The notes under the pieces: model-generated
Told to the model about the DNA's origin: nothing
Databases searched by the model: none
The model's input: the letters and a program-made list of their open reading frames with translations, nothing else
Made by a program: the position numbers and the translations under genes
Part shown: in pieces, positions 47,796 through 59,165 of the stretch
Numbering within the stretch: position 1 is the stretch's first letter
Layout of the letters: each line of letters starts with the position of its first letter
NCBI GenBank assembly: GCA_022225965.2
Contig: JAKJXP020000013.1
Span: 552,265-616,264, forward strand
Source of the DNA: Diatrype stigma
Lineage: Eukaryota > Ascomycota > Sordariomycetes > Xylariales > Diatrypaceae
Direction of reading: 5' to 3'
DNA length: 64,000 nt

Positions 47796-49345
47796 TTGCA
47801 TCACGGCAAAAACGAAGCGCCTTTTCGATTCCGTTTATCCTTTCGCCCGTTAAACCTGCCTAAGGCTTTTTCCGATTCCAAATTAACGATGGATGCCTTT
47901 CGAAAACGCGTTATGAATAAGGGTTATTTCGTTGTTACGGGGAAATCGAGGAAATCGAAAAATAAGAAGTCCGTTATTGCTATAAACGTTATATACGATT
48001 GCGTTGGCATTTGCAAATCGAAATCCCTCGGCGAGCGAAAAAAGGGGATATAGCAATATAGCTGTAAATACAAAGCCATTATCCGACCCTTTTAACGGCA
48101 TTAGGGCAACTGGTATATTATAATAACGAATCCTATTTATAATTACGTTATTTCCGAAGATATATATGTTATTATAAGCTATAAGCGGTAGTTAAAAAAG
48201 AAGACCTTCGATAACGATGCTGCCTTTGAAATGGTTGTATTAAGATTATTGCGAATTGCCTAAATAACCGCCGGTTAAATCGTTTATTATTTTAAGGGAT
48301 ATAACGACCTTGATTTTGATTAAATTGATACCCTAATTCGCCGCAACCTTTATTATTACGAGAATAACCTATTAAATTAAGGCGGTAACGATATTATTAA
48401 TTAAATCCGCGTAAAAAAACTTCGGTTATACCCTAGGAATATCCTGAACGTTCGTAACAAGTTCATAACAAAGTAGCAAGGTAGTGTTATTTTAACGCAA
48501 CTGTTTATTAATAAGTTAAAGAAATATAAAAAGAAATATGGCATTAAATACTTTATTAATTAAAACGAAAAAACTAGGCGCGTTATTCGGATATTCTGGA
48601 CTTTTAAATAATATATAAAGATGTAAAGGAAAAATCCCGAAGTGTTATTAATGGATAATACCTATAAAATGAATCGTTTTAACTTGCCTTTATTTAACAT
48701 TATTGGAATAACCCCTTTAAATATTACCTATTACGTCGCTTTCGGCCTATTTTTAAGTAAATCGGAAGAGGATTTTATTTGGCACCTTAATTGCCTTAAG
48801 GGCTTTTATAGGCAATACGTTATTCATAAGCCAACGGTTATTCTAAGTAATTTCGACCGAGGGTTTAAGAAAGTTGCGCTTTGAATATTTAAAGGTGTTC
48901 CTTAATAGTTTTGTATTTGGCATATAATGAAGAACGTTATATACCATACGAACCGGGATTGGGTCTCTAGAGGCAATATAGTAGCGGCCATTTTGCTTAA
49001 AGTGGACGAATTCGTATTGGCTAAACCTGACGCTTTCGAATCCGATTAATCCGGTCCGGACCCCTTTTTATACCATTAAAAGCAAAAAGAAAAGGCTGCC
49101 GAAAACGTTAACGATAATAAGGATGGGCCTATAAATAACGAAATCCTTAAGGGCATTGCTGCTATTTAAGCCATTAATAAGGGCAATCCCGAAAACCTTC
49201 TTTTGGATACTTCCTTTTTGCGTTTCGAAAAGTGGCCTAACGATCGTAAAGGTTTTATTACGGCCTGGAAAATGGTTATATATGCGGATACAGAAGAGTT
49301 GTTCCGTCGTATTTGGCAGGAAATGAAAAAACAATACAGCCGTTA
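47796..49345 (+). pseudogene. MULE transposase relic
   Basis: Three fragments in order. At 47883-48053 an N-terminal part with a FAR1-like DNA-binding look: FRKRVMNKGYFVV followed by a Lys-rich stretch and VIYDCVGICKS. At 48642-48884 the core of the MULE transposase domain: LLMDNTYKMNRFNLPLFNI, YYVAFGLFLSKSEEDFIW and later TVILSNFDRGFKK, where the conserved Asp residues of the DDE pocket would lie. From 48910 to 49345 the CIWHIMKN motif and a C-terminal EELFRRIWQEMKKQ. The fragments are separated by stop codons and small frame breaks, so no functional protein can be made. Confidence 0.82.
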
Positions 49346-51336
49346 AATTCGTAAGTGTAATTATTTCATAATTATTTCAAGTTTAAGCCCTTTCGCGAAT
49401 GCCAAATTACCCCGTTATTTCCTTATAAAAAGACTTTTCCAACTTTAATTTTTCGCATTGCTTTTACGTTTAATTAATTGCCTTAATAAATACGAAAATA
49501 ACGATATAAAAACCATGCGATATTTTTTTGTTGTTATTATATTATATTATGTATTTATGTTGTTGCGTTAATGGTAATTGGGGGGTTATATGCTTCCAGT
49601 TTTTTTTTTAAGATCAAAAACTTTTTAATGGATCGGTCGGAACTTGCAAAATGGCTTCCGACAATTATCTTTATATCTTCCAAAATATCCTTAAAGCCCG
49701 TATTTATATATTTCCATTACCTTTTGGAACAAATCTTAATTAAAAATCATCATGGGATTCTTTAGCTTCCGAGGATTCGAAATATGTATATAACTTTATA
49801 TGTTTCTTATTGCGTTGTTAAGTTATTCGAGAGTGTTAAATTAAACTTATATGGACCACATATATTTACCTTGTAGCTTATAATTATCCCTATTTATACT
49901 ATCCCTTTAATTCGTATTAATAACTTAAATCCCTAAATATACCCTAAATACAGCCATTCCAATACGAATTCTAACGTTATAACAGCTTTATTAAATTATA
50001 TAATTACGTATTATCTCCTTTGGAGGTTCCAATATTGCGAATACGCTGTTTGCGGTATTAGGAATTACGGGATCCGGGCAACTAGCTGCGTTAAAACTGT
50101 TTATTGCTACTTAAAGCGTTATTTACGGAATCGCCTGGCTTTATTTGACCTTTTATACGAATAAATTAGGTTTATATGCTTAGTTCGTTAAATTAATTAC
50201 AAAAAGGGTATTAAAAACGCCAAACGTAATTACTTTCGGAAATACGAAGCAGTTGGTATGTTCGGGCCGGTTTTCCATAGGATAGCGGCTTTTCCGATGC
50301 AGCAGTTATGGCGGTAGTATAGGTTGGTTTATCGTAACTATAAGGGGTAGCTTTAGGGGGTCCCGTAATCGGTATATATAGGCCAATTCATACGGCAATA
50401 GGGCTTACTTTATAAATACCTTATTTTCCAGCTGCTTTTAAGCGATTACGTTTAGCTTTAACGGAAAAACGACCAGGCAATTCGGTATAATTCATTTCGG
50501 AATATTAAACCGTAGGCCTTTACGATAAAGAATATCGATAAGCATTGGTAATTATATTCGGATAATACTTCCAATTTAACTAAAGAAAAACGTTAATAAT
50601 AGCAATATCGGGATTTCCTTATATTGCCCGGACGGCGAAAGAAGGCGGCATTTCCTATTAGGTTGCCAGCAAATAAGGTATTACGAAAAAAAAGTTACCT
50701 TAACCTTTTTAATTCCGAGCCTTACGAAAATAACCGGCACCCCTTTCAAAAGTTAGTACGGCCCTAGCGCAACCGGGAGAATAATAGGCGTATATCTTTT
50801 TACGATAAAGCCCTTAAGCCCAAGGCAAAAAAAAAACGTAGGCACAAAATAACCGCAAAAAAGGCAAAGAAACAACAAAAAGCCCTTTTCGTAAACCTTA
50901 TAAAGGCTATAAATAGGGCCGTAAAAAATCGATTATTAACGCAACAGTTCGTTCTTATTCCTATATTTACGCCTATGCTTATTTATTAATCCGCGTTTTA
51001 TGGCGTTCATATAATGCCCCATAAGATATTTCCAAACTAATAAGGAACGCCTTAAAATATAATTAACGCGTTATTTCCGATTAATAATACGGCGCATTAT
51101 TTTGCGTTACTAATATATTAATAGTATTAATAATAATAACGGAAACGGCAATAGCAACAGGAACGGCAATAATAGGAAAAACAAAAATATATTAAGTAAT
51201 AGCAATAGCAGCAGTAATACCCGCCGCCGTTGCCGCTATCGCCGCAATAGCCGCGATAATCGTAATATTAAAATAGGCTTTAAATAAAACCTATTATTAT
51301 ATAGTAATTAATTAACGCAATGCATTATATATATAA

Positions 51337-51467
51337 TGGGCACCGTTAAGTTATATGAACGGATAAATACGTATGCAGCTAAATTATATAGGCGGGGTCT
51401 TTATTCCGAATGCGGTTTAAATACCGGTACAAATATTAAAATGACCCGGTGCAAATAAACGGATACG
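51337..51467 (-). repeat. Right terminal inverted repeat of the Mutator-like element
   Basis: Reverse-complement partner of 47397-47527; followed by TTACATA. Confidence 0.9.
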
Positions 51468-51474
51468 TTACATA
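51468..51474 (+). repeat. Candidate target-site duplication TTACATA, right copy
   Basis: Matches 47390-47396. Confidence 0.65.
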
Positions 51475-54350
51475 CCTACCTTAGTTATGTATAATACATA
51501 TAGCGGTACAATAAACGCAACCGAGCCAGGCACTGTTATGCCAGCACCAACACCAACACCAACCCCCGCGCTCAAAAGCCTACGAAGGGAGGCATAGTCG
51601 AAGCACCCGAGTTTCCGCTTGCGCCAGTTAGATTGCATCTAATACCTACATATGTACCTACCTACCACTTATGTCTTTCGAGCTCTTGCTTGAAATTGTC
51701 TGGAATTGACTCCCATAGTGTACCTCGTTTCATGAATCCGTGCCTTGCATTTGAAGCACGTACCACCGCTACGTAGACGGGATTCCGTTACTTAGGTAGT
51801 GTAAGTAGTTAATAGCTGGTTAAAATGGAAGCATTGCGCTTCTCTTGGCAAGGCTGACATATGTATGTACCTACATACCTACATACCTACGTACGGAGAT
51901 ACGCGGGAAGTTAGCAAAGTAATGACTGGATGAAGTTATTTCCGATTCTTTCTCTCTACCTGGCCATGAGGTAATCCAGGGGGCAGGTTGTGGATGGATA
52001 GGATATATGCCCCTCGGTGGTAGACATGCATATAGTCGCATATGGTCAAGTTCGAGCAGGCACTTGGGAAAACGTGAGGCTACGTTTTACACTACCTGTG
52101 TAAGTAGGTACTTGGGTAGGCATGTGGGCGGTATGTGGGCCAATCCCTGCATCATGCTACTATGTACCGGGATATCCACTACATGACACGACTGACTTGG
52201 CGGAGCTCAACGATATGACCGGTAGGGTTGCAACTTTCAAAATACGTGTAGCGTATAATACGTATAACGCCGTATAATACATGTGTTGTAGGCCCTGACA
52301 CGCGTCGGAGCCGGAATTACCCCTTTCCGGGCCCATATATAATGTACGCTAACCCGATGCGGCAAGCATCTCGCTACCTATAAAGCCTATTTATTTATCG
52401 TCGAGATGCTGCGTCATTCTTGAAGTGCCCAAACCGACAGCGTAAGTCTTTCCGCAGTGCCTACAGGCCTTGCGCGGCTGCCGGAAGTCGCCTCTCGGGG
52501 CATCGATGAAGTGTTCGAAGGTATTCAAACGAAGGGGCGGCATCGTAAATACGAGGAATTGCAAAGGGACAGGTTAATTCGAGTATATATAGCTTCAAGA
52601 ATATTGCAAACGTTATTAATGCGGTGCGGCATAAACAAAATACCAAAACACGATATAATACGGGCTTTAATATGGGTGTTTGGGTGTTTTGTAGGTGGGT
52701 CCGTATTATATAGGTGTTAGTGTTCATAATACGTATTTTGAACACCCCTAATGACCGGCAGTTAGAGCCTTGGAATGGCGGTTGCTTAACCAACAATGCG
52801 ATGTTAAGCAGGTACTTACTTACCTACTTATGTAGTCGTATCCTATGTACGATTTCGAATACAATTCTCCCATCTCAAAACAAAGGAGACTGACTATATA
52901 TACCAAATCGTAGATACCAGCAGTACCGGGGTTCATATGGAAAGCAGGGCTATCTAAGTATGCACGGTACACCAAGGCATCAAAAGTAAGGATCATATAA
53001 GATGGATACCTAGTTATGTGGCCACAATGTGACAAAGCATAGATGCTGTTAGACATTGGAGCAATGAATACGCTACGTTGTCAGTTGGTGACTTCGTAAT
53101 GGCATGGAAATTACCAACCACTCACTCACGGCGAGTTGGCTCACGGAGATAGGAGTCTAGAGACGTGTCGTAGGAAATATGGCTACATAGTTACCTAAGC
53201 TTTCAAGATCGACTTTTAGGGGCTTGACATCCTCGCATCCTAGCTAGTTGCGATGTTGCGATGGAGCACTCTTAACTACATACATGTCTGTGGTCGGCAC
53301 TCGAGCCAAGGGACAAAGAGATGGGCGAACTGGCTGACTGGTTGGTTGACTCTCGGAACTCTGGTCAGCCAATGGTTTTTATACAAAGCAGGCCGATGGG
53401 AATATTTGTCCGGACCTTATTTACATAGTTATTCTGTATTTACCCCAGCAGCTGCCCAGGCAGCCCAGGTAGGTGATTAGGTATCCAGCCTCCGGAGATT
53501 TTAGTTAGGTTTGACAGGATCGGGAAGTGGATCCGATGGACCCGAACCGAACAACTCAAACCTCAAAGAAACATGGTTGCGGCATAGTTACCGACTTCGA
53601 TGCAACTACCAGGTTGCAAGCATCACCTCAAGCTGGTGCAGTCTCTCTCACCGGGCTGCCGGGAAGAGCGTGGGGTTCGTGTGCCCATCATTGGTGCATT
53701 GATAACCGTGTATCGTATGCCAGCTGAACAATAAGCGGCTATATACGCATATCTATCCATTGTGAGGAAGGTAGGGGTTTTTTATGCAAGTATCAGTATA
53801 TGTACTAAGTAGCTATGTAGCTATAGTGATAGGCAACCCTCAGGTGTTCATAGCTACCTACCTAGGTAGGTATGTAGGTCGGTAGGTAGTAGTAGGTACT
53901 GTACCCTTAGGCGCCTGTCATCGGGTCCCACCTTTACAATGAGCCTCATTATTACGATAAAAAGTGCCCCGCGCTAACTGGATACTGAGTGAACCAAGTA
54001 AACACCACGAACAAGATGCATTAAACCAATCAGCAATCGAGAATCAAGATCAAGATTTGGATCCAGATCAGGATCCCGATCAGAATACCATATACCATAT
54101 ACCATAGACCGTAACACCATTACATTGTCGAAACGGCAAAAGGCGGAATCCCGAGAAGAAACGAACTAGTCTTCATGCAATACATGTAGACATAGTCTAC
54201 ATACTAACCGACTCTGGCACACACAGCCTTGCTTTGTTTACATACACCATCCCACCGTTTAGACAAGAGCAACGAGAGAGCACCAAGAGAGGAATATCAA
54301 ACGAGCAACTCACCCACCCACTCACTCACTTACACGCACCCAACGTCTCC
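51475..54350. other. Intergenic region with a possible small palindromic element
   Basis: No gene supported. At 52235-52745 the words TTCAAAATACGT (left) and ACGTATTTTGAA (right) form an inverted pair about 500 bp apart, with several TATAATACG words inside; this could be a decayed miniature element. Runs of ACCTACATACCTAC occur at 51865-51890 and 53855-53895. Confidence 0.4.
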
Positions 54351-55762
54351 ATGGACGCGGCCTCGGCGCATCGCAAGATCGAGCTCCAGGCCTCCGAGGA
54401 TCTCTCGTACCTCGTGGCCAACGTGCGACGCGCCGCCGCCGCGCGCATCAACGAGGCGTTTCCGCCCGTCGACGGCGACGACGAGAATAGGGATGGCGCT
54501 GCGCGGGGCGAGGATGAGCTGCGAGTACGGATCGAGGAACTTGTTAATGAGGTATGTGTTGCAATTTTTTATCTACCCCTGAGTTTGGTTCATTTTCTTT
54601 TCTCTCCTTTCTTTTTCTTCTTCTCTTCTCTTCTCCTTTCGGCTTGTTCATTTCATACTCTGCCACCTATCTCCTACCTGCATACGTATACCTGCATAAC
54701 TACCTATCCGGGTAGTTGGGTGTGCATTCTTTTCCCTCCATTCCATCGGGCTGCCGCAGAGTGGGCACACTGCTCGCTACCCTTATACCGCCTAGACTTG
54801 GCTGCATATCGTGCAGCCAAGCGAAACCCGGGGAAGCCACGGAGTGTGGAATATAAGCCAAAGCAAGAGACAAATCAAACACATACGACCATACCATGTG
54901 GAAAACTCGGGATCCCGTCCGCTCTCCCCTAGATAAACCACATAGGGCCAGATCAGTAGTTGGGTCGGTGACGACCAGCGAATCCCTGGTGTTGTATGTT
55001 TTTGTCACTATGCTTGTTATCTTTTTTCATCTTTTTGTCTTTTTGTCTTTTCAGCTTTTGTGCATTTCATTTCGTTTCTTTTGTTTGTCATCTACTTCAC
55101 TATTTCTGCTGTCCTCCAAAGCGTGTTGTCTTGCTGTATTCCCCGAGTTCTCAAGCAACTGACCCACATTGACATGAGATCCTCTGTAGTACATCGAGCG
55201 AACCTTTTCCCTCGCAGCCCCCAACCTGAGTATCAACGGGCTACCAGTTGAGGCGTCGCGGTTCCTGAACAGCGAAGAAGGAGGAGGGGCGGGATCTAGA
55301 ACCCGGAGTCGGAGAGGAGGCGCTCCCCAGCCCGAGGTTGTCTACGAGCCCTTCGACGCCCGCAAGCGCGCCCGCGTCGAGGACCTCACCCGCGAGGAGG
55401 AGGACCTGCTGCGCGACATCGCCCACCTCAAGCGCGGCGTGCCGGCGTCGGTGGCGGCCGCGTGGGCCGAGGCCGTGCGTCGCGGAGTACGCGAGGACGA
55501 GGAGGCCCTGCTAGCTGCTACTCCGTCTGATGCCACTGCTACTGTTGACACTGGCAATGGAATTAGTAGTAAGGAGGGCGATGATGGTATGAAAGAAGAA
55601 GATCGTCTGAAGGTCGAGAGGCTTGAGCGGCAGGGCGACGTCGAGCGCGGCTATGAGAGCGCTGTGAAGGGGCTGGGCCGGTTGAAGAGGGAGATGCCGG
55701 CCGTAGTGGCACGGATGGAGAGGGCTAGGGACGCAGGGCAGTATGTCGTTACTGAGAGGTAG
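54351..55762 (+). CDS. mis14: Kinetochore protein Mis14/Nsl1 (MIND complex)
   Basis: A subunit of the Mis12/MIND kinetochore complex, which links centromeric chromatin to the Ndc80 microtubule-binding complex in the nucleus. Exon 1 is 54351-54551 and exon 2 is 55190-55762, both in phase 0, giving 257 residues, normal for fungal Mis14. Family signatures: HRKIELQASEDLSYLVANVRRAAAARINEAFPP at the N-terminus, then ELRVRIEELVNE ending exon 1, and YIERTFSLAAPNLSINGLP opening exon 2. Next come VYEPFDARKRARVEDLTREEEDLLRDIAHLKRGVP, a charged coiled-coil region, and a C-terminal helix. The intron of 638 nt (GTATGT donor, GTAG acceptor) is far longer than others here because it holds a 5S rRNA gene. The family continuity NE-YIERTF across the junction confirms the splice. 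An upstream in-frame ATG at 54234 is less likely, since homology starts at 54351. Confidence 0.9.
54881..55000 (+). rRNA. 5S ribosomal RNA gene inside the mis14 intron
   Basis: Exactly 120 bp, the usual 5S length. It starts ACATACGACCATA and ends GTTGTATGTT, whose ends pair as helix I. The middle has TGTGGAAAAC, GGGATCCCGTCCGCTC and AGTAGTTGGG, and then GACCAGCGAATCCCTGG, all diagnostic of Pezizomycotina 5S rRNA. Relative to what I remember of Neurospora 5S, helix II (ATGTGG with CCACAT) and the stem around GTCGGTGACGAC differ by paired changes, which argues for a working RNA, not a decayed copy. A run of five T at 54999-55003 makes a polymerase III terminator. Transcribed in the same direction as the host gene. 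The box A region is more divergent, so it may be a minor 5S variant. Confidence 0.9.
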
Positions 55763-56663
55763 AACAGGAGTCGGGCCGGGGTCTGCATCGAGCCAGCCAA
55801 CTACTCAGGTAGTAAATTAGGTACCTGGCGATGTTATCAATTGTCAGGTTCACGCGATTGAAGCTAAGTGGCAACACGATGCTGAATTTCAGACCGTGTC
55901 GTGTGAATTATGTCCAGAACAGGCAGCTACGAATGCGATACACCACTCACACCACTCACCAAGGGGCTGTCTAGCCAGGCATAAGCACAGCTGGGTGTAC
56001 CTTGTGGATCATACAGAATATATACATTAGGTAGGGTTTTCACTTCATCTACTGTTGGGAATTCCCTACCGTAATGTTTAGGCAAGCATGGAATCACGGA
56101 GTCAACTGCGAATAGCACAGGGCTCGGGGCCAAATACATACTTGGTTAATCAAGTATGTATACCACATGTAGCCTAGGTTGGCTGGGCGAAGCCCTAGAG
56201 GAATAAGGTGCTGCTCGATGCAGGAAGCAAAACGATGTTCTTATGCCATGTTACTCTATAGGTTGTAGTTAGGTAGGTATAGGTAAAGGTAGGTAGGTGG
56301 CTACGGGGTTCCCATCTTATTTATGTATGCATGCATGTATGAAAGACATGTTTGTGCCAACCAACGGTGAATCAAAGGGGTGAATCAAATCAGACAACGT
56401 TGGCCTAGCATCTCCTCCGTCGTCTTCTTCAGCAATCCGATAGTTTCTTCCAATACGAGCTGAAGAACTACTCGCTGACCCCCTTCAATGCAGCCCTAAA
56501 GCTAGCAAAGCACAGTATCCCCAAATCTCCTCTTCGAAATTCTGTTTTCTACGGTTTCCATCTGCCCAACAATCCTGCTACCAACAGCCATCATTCACCA
56601 ACGCAAGTGTGGAATGCTGGGACACGAAGGCCCAGTATTCAGTATTCTGCTTGCTTGCTCGCT
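55763..56663. other. Convergent intergenic region between mis14 and SEC14
   Basis: Holds both 3' flanks. No gene or RNA recognised. Confidence 0.5.
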
Positions 56664-58056
56664 CTATGCTGCAGCAGGAGCGGGAGCCTTGGCAGCATCA
56701 TCACCCGCCACGGCACCATCAGCGGCCGCAGCACCCTCGCCGGTGCCGACAGCGTCCGTGCCGGGGTTGTGGATGGCGTTCTTGTCATCCTGCTGCTTCT
56801 CGTACCAGGCGGGGCGGGTCCACTGGGGGTCCTGCCAGGGGCCGGCGTTGCTGAGGGCGCAGCCGCCGGGGCAATCGCAGGTGCCGCCGAACTCCTTGGG
56901 GAGGTTCTCGGCGGGGATCTGGCCGAGCAGCTCGGCGCGGCCATCGCCGCTGATGACGTGTATCTTCTCCTGGGTGACGGGGTCGAGGAAGCTCTTGGCC
57001 CAGGAAAACAGGGCGGAGATGAACCGGCCGGCATTGATCATATACATGCGGCCCATGCGCTCCGGGTAGTAGTCCTGGCTCATGCGGCTGGCCTCGCGCA
57101 CCAGGTCCTTGACCGCGTTAGCCTGCATGAAGCCCACGTTCTTCAGGTCCATGATGGTGCACGACGTCTCGAGCAGGTAGCCCGACTTGCGCGAGCACGC
57201 TGGCAGCCGCGGGTCTGCCATCCGCTCGTACTCCACCGCTAGGTTCGTCAGCATGTGGTCACCCTTGACGCCCAGGCTCTCCAGCTTTTTCCGGTCCACC
57301 TTGCCCAGCTGCTCGATGTAGACGGGTCGGCCATCCTGCGCAAGAGTAGATGAAGCATGTCAGCGCGGGGCTCTTATATGAAGGAAGAGAAGGGGGAAGA
57401 GAGTGGATGTGCCCACCTTGTCGGTCTTGTGGTAGTACTGCGGGTAATACGGCGCGATTTTCTGCTTAAGCGAGCTGTCCTTGTCCCAGTTGGCCAGCTC
57501 CTCGTCGAGGTTGATAGTGTGCCCATCGGGGTTGATCGGGGTCTTGCCATCGGCGAAGGTGAGTTGCTTTCGCCACTGCTCAGCCTTGACGAACCTATAT
57601 TTTCGACCTTGCGGTTAGTTTCCGTGACCGGCCAGCACTCGAGTAGGGGATAAACGGGGCATGATAACTGGCAAAGACTATTGGCTGGGGTGCTGTTGGG
57701 TCTTGCTCTTAGAGCTTGCTAGAAGGGAAAGCACGTCACTCACATCTGCTTGGACAGGTTGACATCGAATTTTCGGGCTCGGAGAAATCGCAGCTAACAT
57801 GGGATTAAATCATCAGCTGGGGACTGTTGCTTCTCCCCGGTCATCTTGGTTTGCATACCAGCGTCAGGGTGTCTAATCTCCTGGTGAATCCCTCGGACTC
57901 GAGCATCAGGCGGAACTGGGCAACCTGGGCGATCTGCTCCTCGGTCAGAGCGCCCGGGTGGCCGCTCTTCGCATCGGGGGCCACGACGGGGAAGTCGTAG
58001 TTGTCATACTTGGGATCGAGGGTCATGCCCGGCGGCGCCTGTGTCGTGGCGGCCAT
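56664..58056 (-). CDS. SEC14: Sec14 phosphatidylinositol/phosphatidylcholine transfer protein
   Basis: A cytosolic CRAL-TRIO lipid-exchange protein that primes phosphoinositide synthesis at the Golgi and is needed for secretion. Exons 58056-57859, 57793-57744, 57594-57417 and 57335-56664. All introns are GT-AG (donors GTATGC, GTGAGT and GTGGGC), the phases agree, and the product is 365 residues. The N-terminal CRAL-TRIO-N part has LTEEQIAQVAQFRLMLESEG and LRFLRARKFDVNLSKQM. The lipid-binding domain has DGRPVYIEQLG, TCTIMDLKNVGF-type core (here CTIMDLKNVGFMQAN), YYPERMGRMYMINAGRFISALF and LPKEFGGTCDCPGGC. After that comes a tail of about 60 residues ending in an Ala/Asp/Gly-rich low-complexity stretch that yeast Sec14 (304 residues) lacks. 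Start chosen at the only Met before the conserved domain. Confidence 0.95.
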
Positions 58057-58887
58057 TTTCGATGGGGTTGGGAGGTTTGGATGTAGGGAGGGGGGTATGA
58101 GGTATGAACCGAAGATGCGTGTTTTCCTTCCGAGGGCTAGTCAACCCGGATAAAATTGATATTACCTGGACAAGTATACCTAGAGGAAGTGGACAGAGTG
58201 AGCTGCTGCTGCTGATGGTGATACCGAAGGATTGCTGTTGGGAGGTAGTTGTCTAGGGGAGGATATCTGGGAGAAGATATCTAGGGGATGAAGAAGGTCG
58301 TTCTGTCTCGCTCCGTGCTGGGAAAGGATAAGGATGCTCTTCCACTTAGGACAGGGACCAGGGGGTATGTGCGTTTCGCGGTGAAGGCATGGATGTGGAT
58401 GCGGTTGTGGAGGTGGAGGTGCGAAGCAGGTATGAAGGTGCCTCAGTGGTGCCTCAGTGGTGGGTGGCCGCTGGCCAGGTACTTGCTGTATTGTACGAAG
58501 TATGTAGGTATGTACAATACAATACCATGTTAGGCAGTGCCTGACAGTGCCTGAGTGCTGGACTGCCTGGACTGCCTGGACTCCCTGACTGCAGTGCCTG
58601 CTAGACCGCCGCACTGCTTCGTACACGGGGGCACGGGGGCTGGGTTTCCTACTGGACTGGCCGGTTTAGACATGGACGGTCGGCGGCCAAAACTCGCAGA
58701 ACTCGTCATGACGGCAATCTAGGCGCAATTTAGGCCTCTCTTGAGCCAACCACAAGCCGCTTAGCGAACCACGTTAGGCACGTAAAGGGAAATGACCCTA
58801 CGCTAGGTGGCTACTTGGTCGTGTATGTATATAAGTAGCTATCTACGTACGTACGAGCGTAGGCATGTATATAGGTATGTATGTATG
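58057..58887. other. SEC14 upstream region
   Basis: Probable promoter and leader of SEC14, with short GGACTGCCT tandem repeats near 58556-58582 and TATGTA runs near the MITE. The minus-strand frame at 58180-58626 is Pro/His-rich and has no domain. Confidence 0.5.
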
Positions 58888-58889
58888 TA

Positions 58890-59163
58890 CGAAGGTAGCG
58901 GCCAAAAGTCGGTTAACACAGCTACTTCCACTTACAGTACATACAAGCATTTCTATGTACAGTATACATAAGACTTCGGGGACTCAGTGCTATGTCATAG
59001 CGCTAATACCGCTAAAGCTCTTTGCTTTAGCGGACCTTTCCAGGCACATGATACTGTATTATGCGCCAGGTAATTATATAAGCAAAGTATACAGTATATA
59101 TAAGCCAAAACTACACTAGGGGGGTCTGTCCAGATGTAAACCGACTTTTGGCCGCTACCTTCG
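58890..59163. mobile_element. 274-bp MITE with perfect 25-bp ends
   Basis: Starts CGAAGGTAGCGGCCAAAAGT and ends with its exact reverse complement for about 25 bp. It is flanked on each side by TA (58888-58889 and 59164-59165), the target site of Tc1/mariner/pogo transposons. No coding capacity. It contains an internal perfect hairpin, CCGCTAAAG and CTTTAGCGG, at 59010-59034. Composition is normal, without RIP. Confidence 0.88.
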
Positions 59164-59165
59164 TA

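Larger units (their letters stand above)
47397..51467 (+). mobile_element. Decayed Mutator-like (Hop-type) DNA transposon
   Basis: A 4071-bp element with 131-bp terminal inverted repeats (47397-47527 and 51337-51467) that begin CGTATCCGTTTATTTGCACC and differ mainly by transitions. The plus strand keeps recognisable pieces of a MULE transposase between about 47796 and 49345, listed separately, broken by TAA, TAG and TGA codons of the kind RIP creates. The second half (49350-51330) is AT-rich, has no readable domain and includes an AATAGC/GCAATA-type trinucleotide-rich patch at 51118-51280. CpA is depleted but less severely than in the LTR element. Confidence 0.85.

Noticed and set aside
56607..57242. 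A 211-codon plus-strand frame opposite SEC14
   Set aside because: Shadow of the last SEC14 exon; Ala/Gly-rich without a domain.
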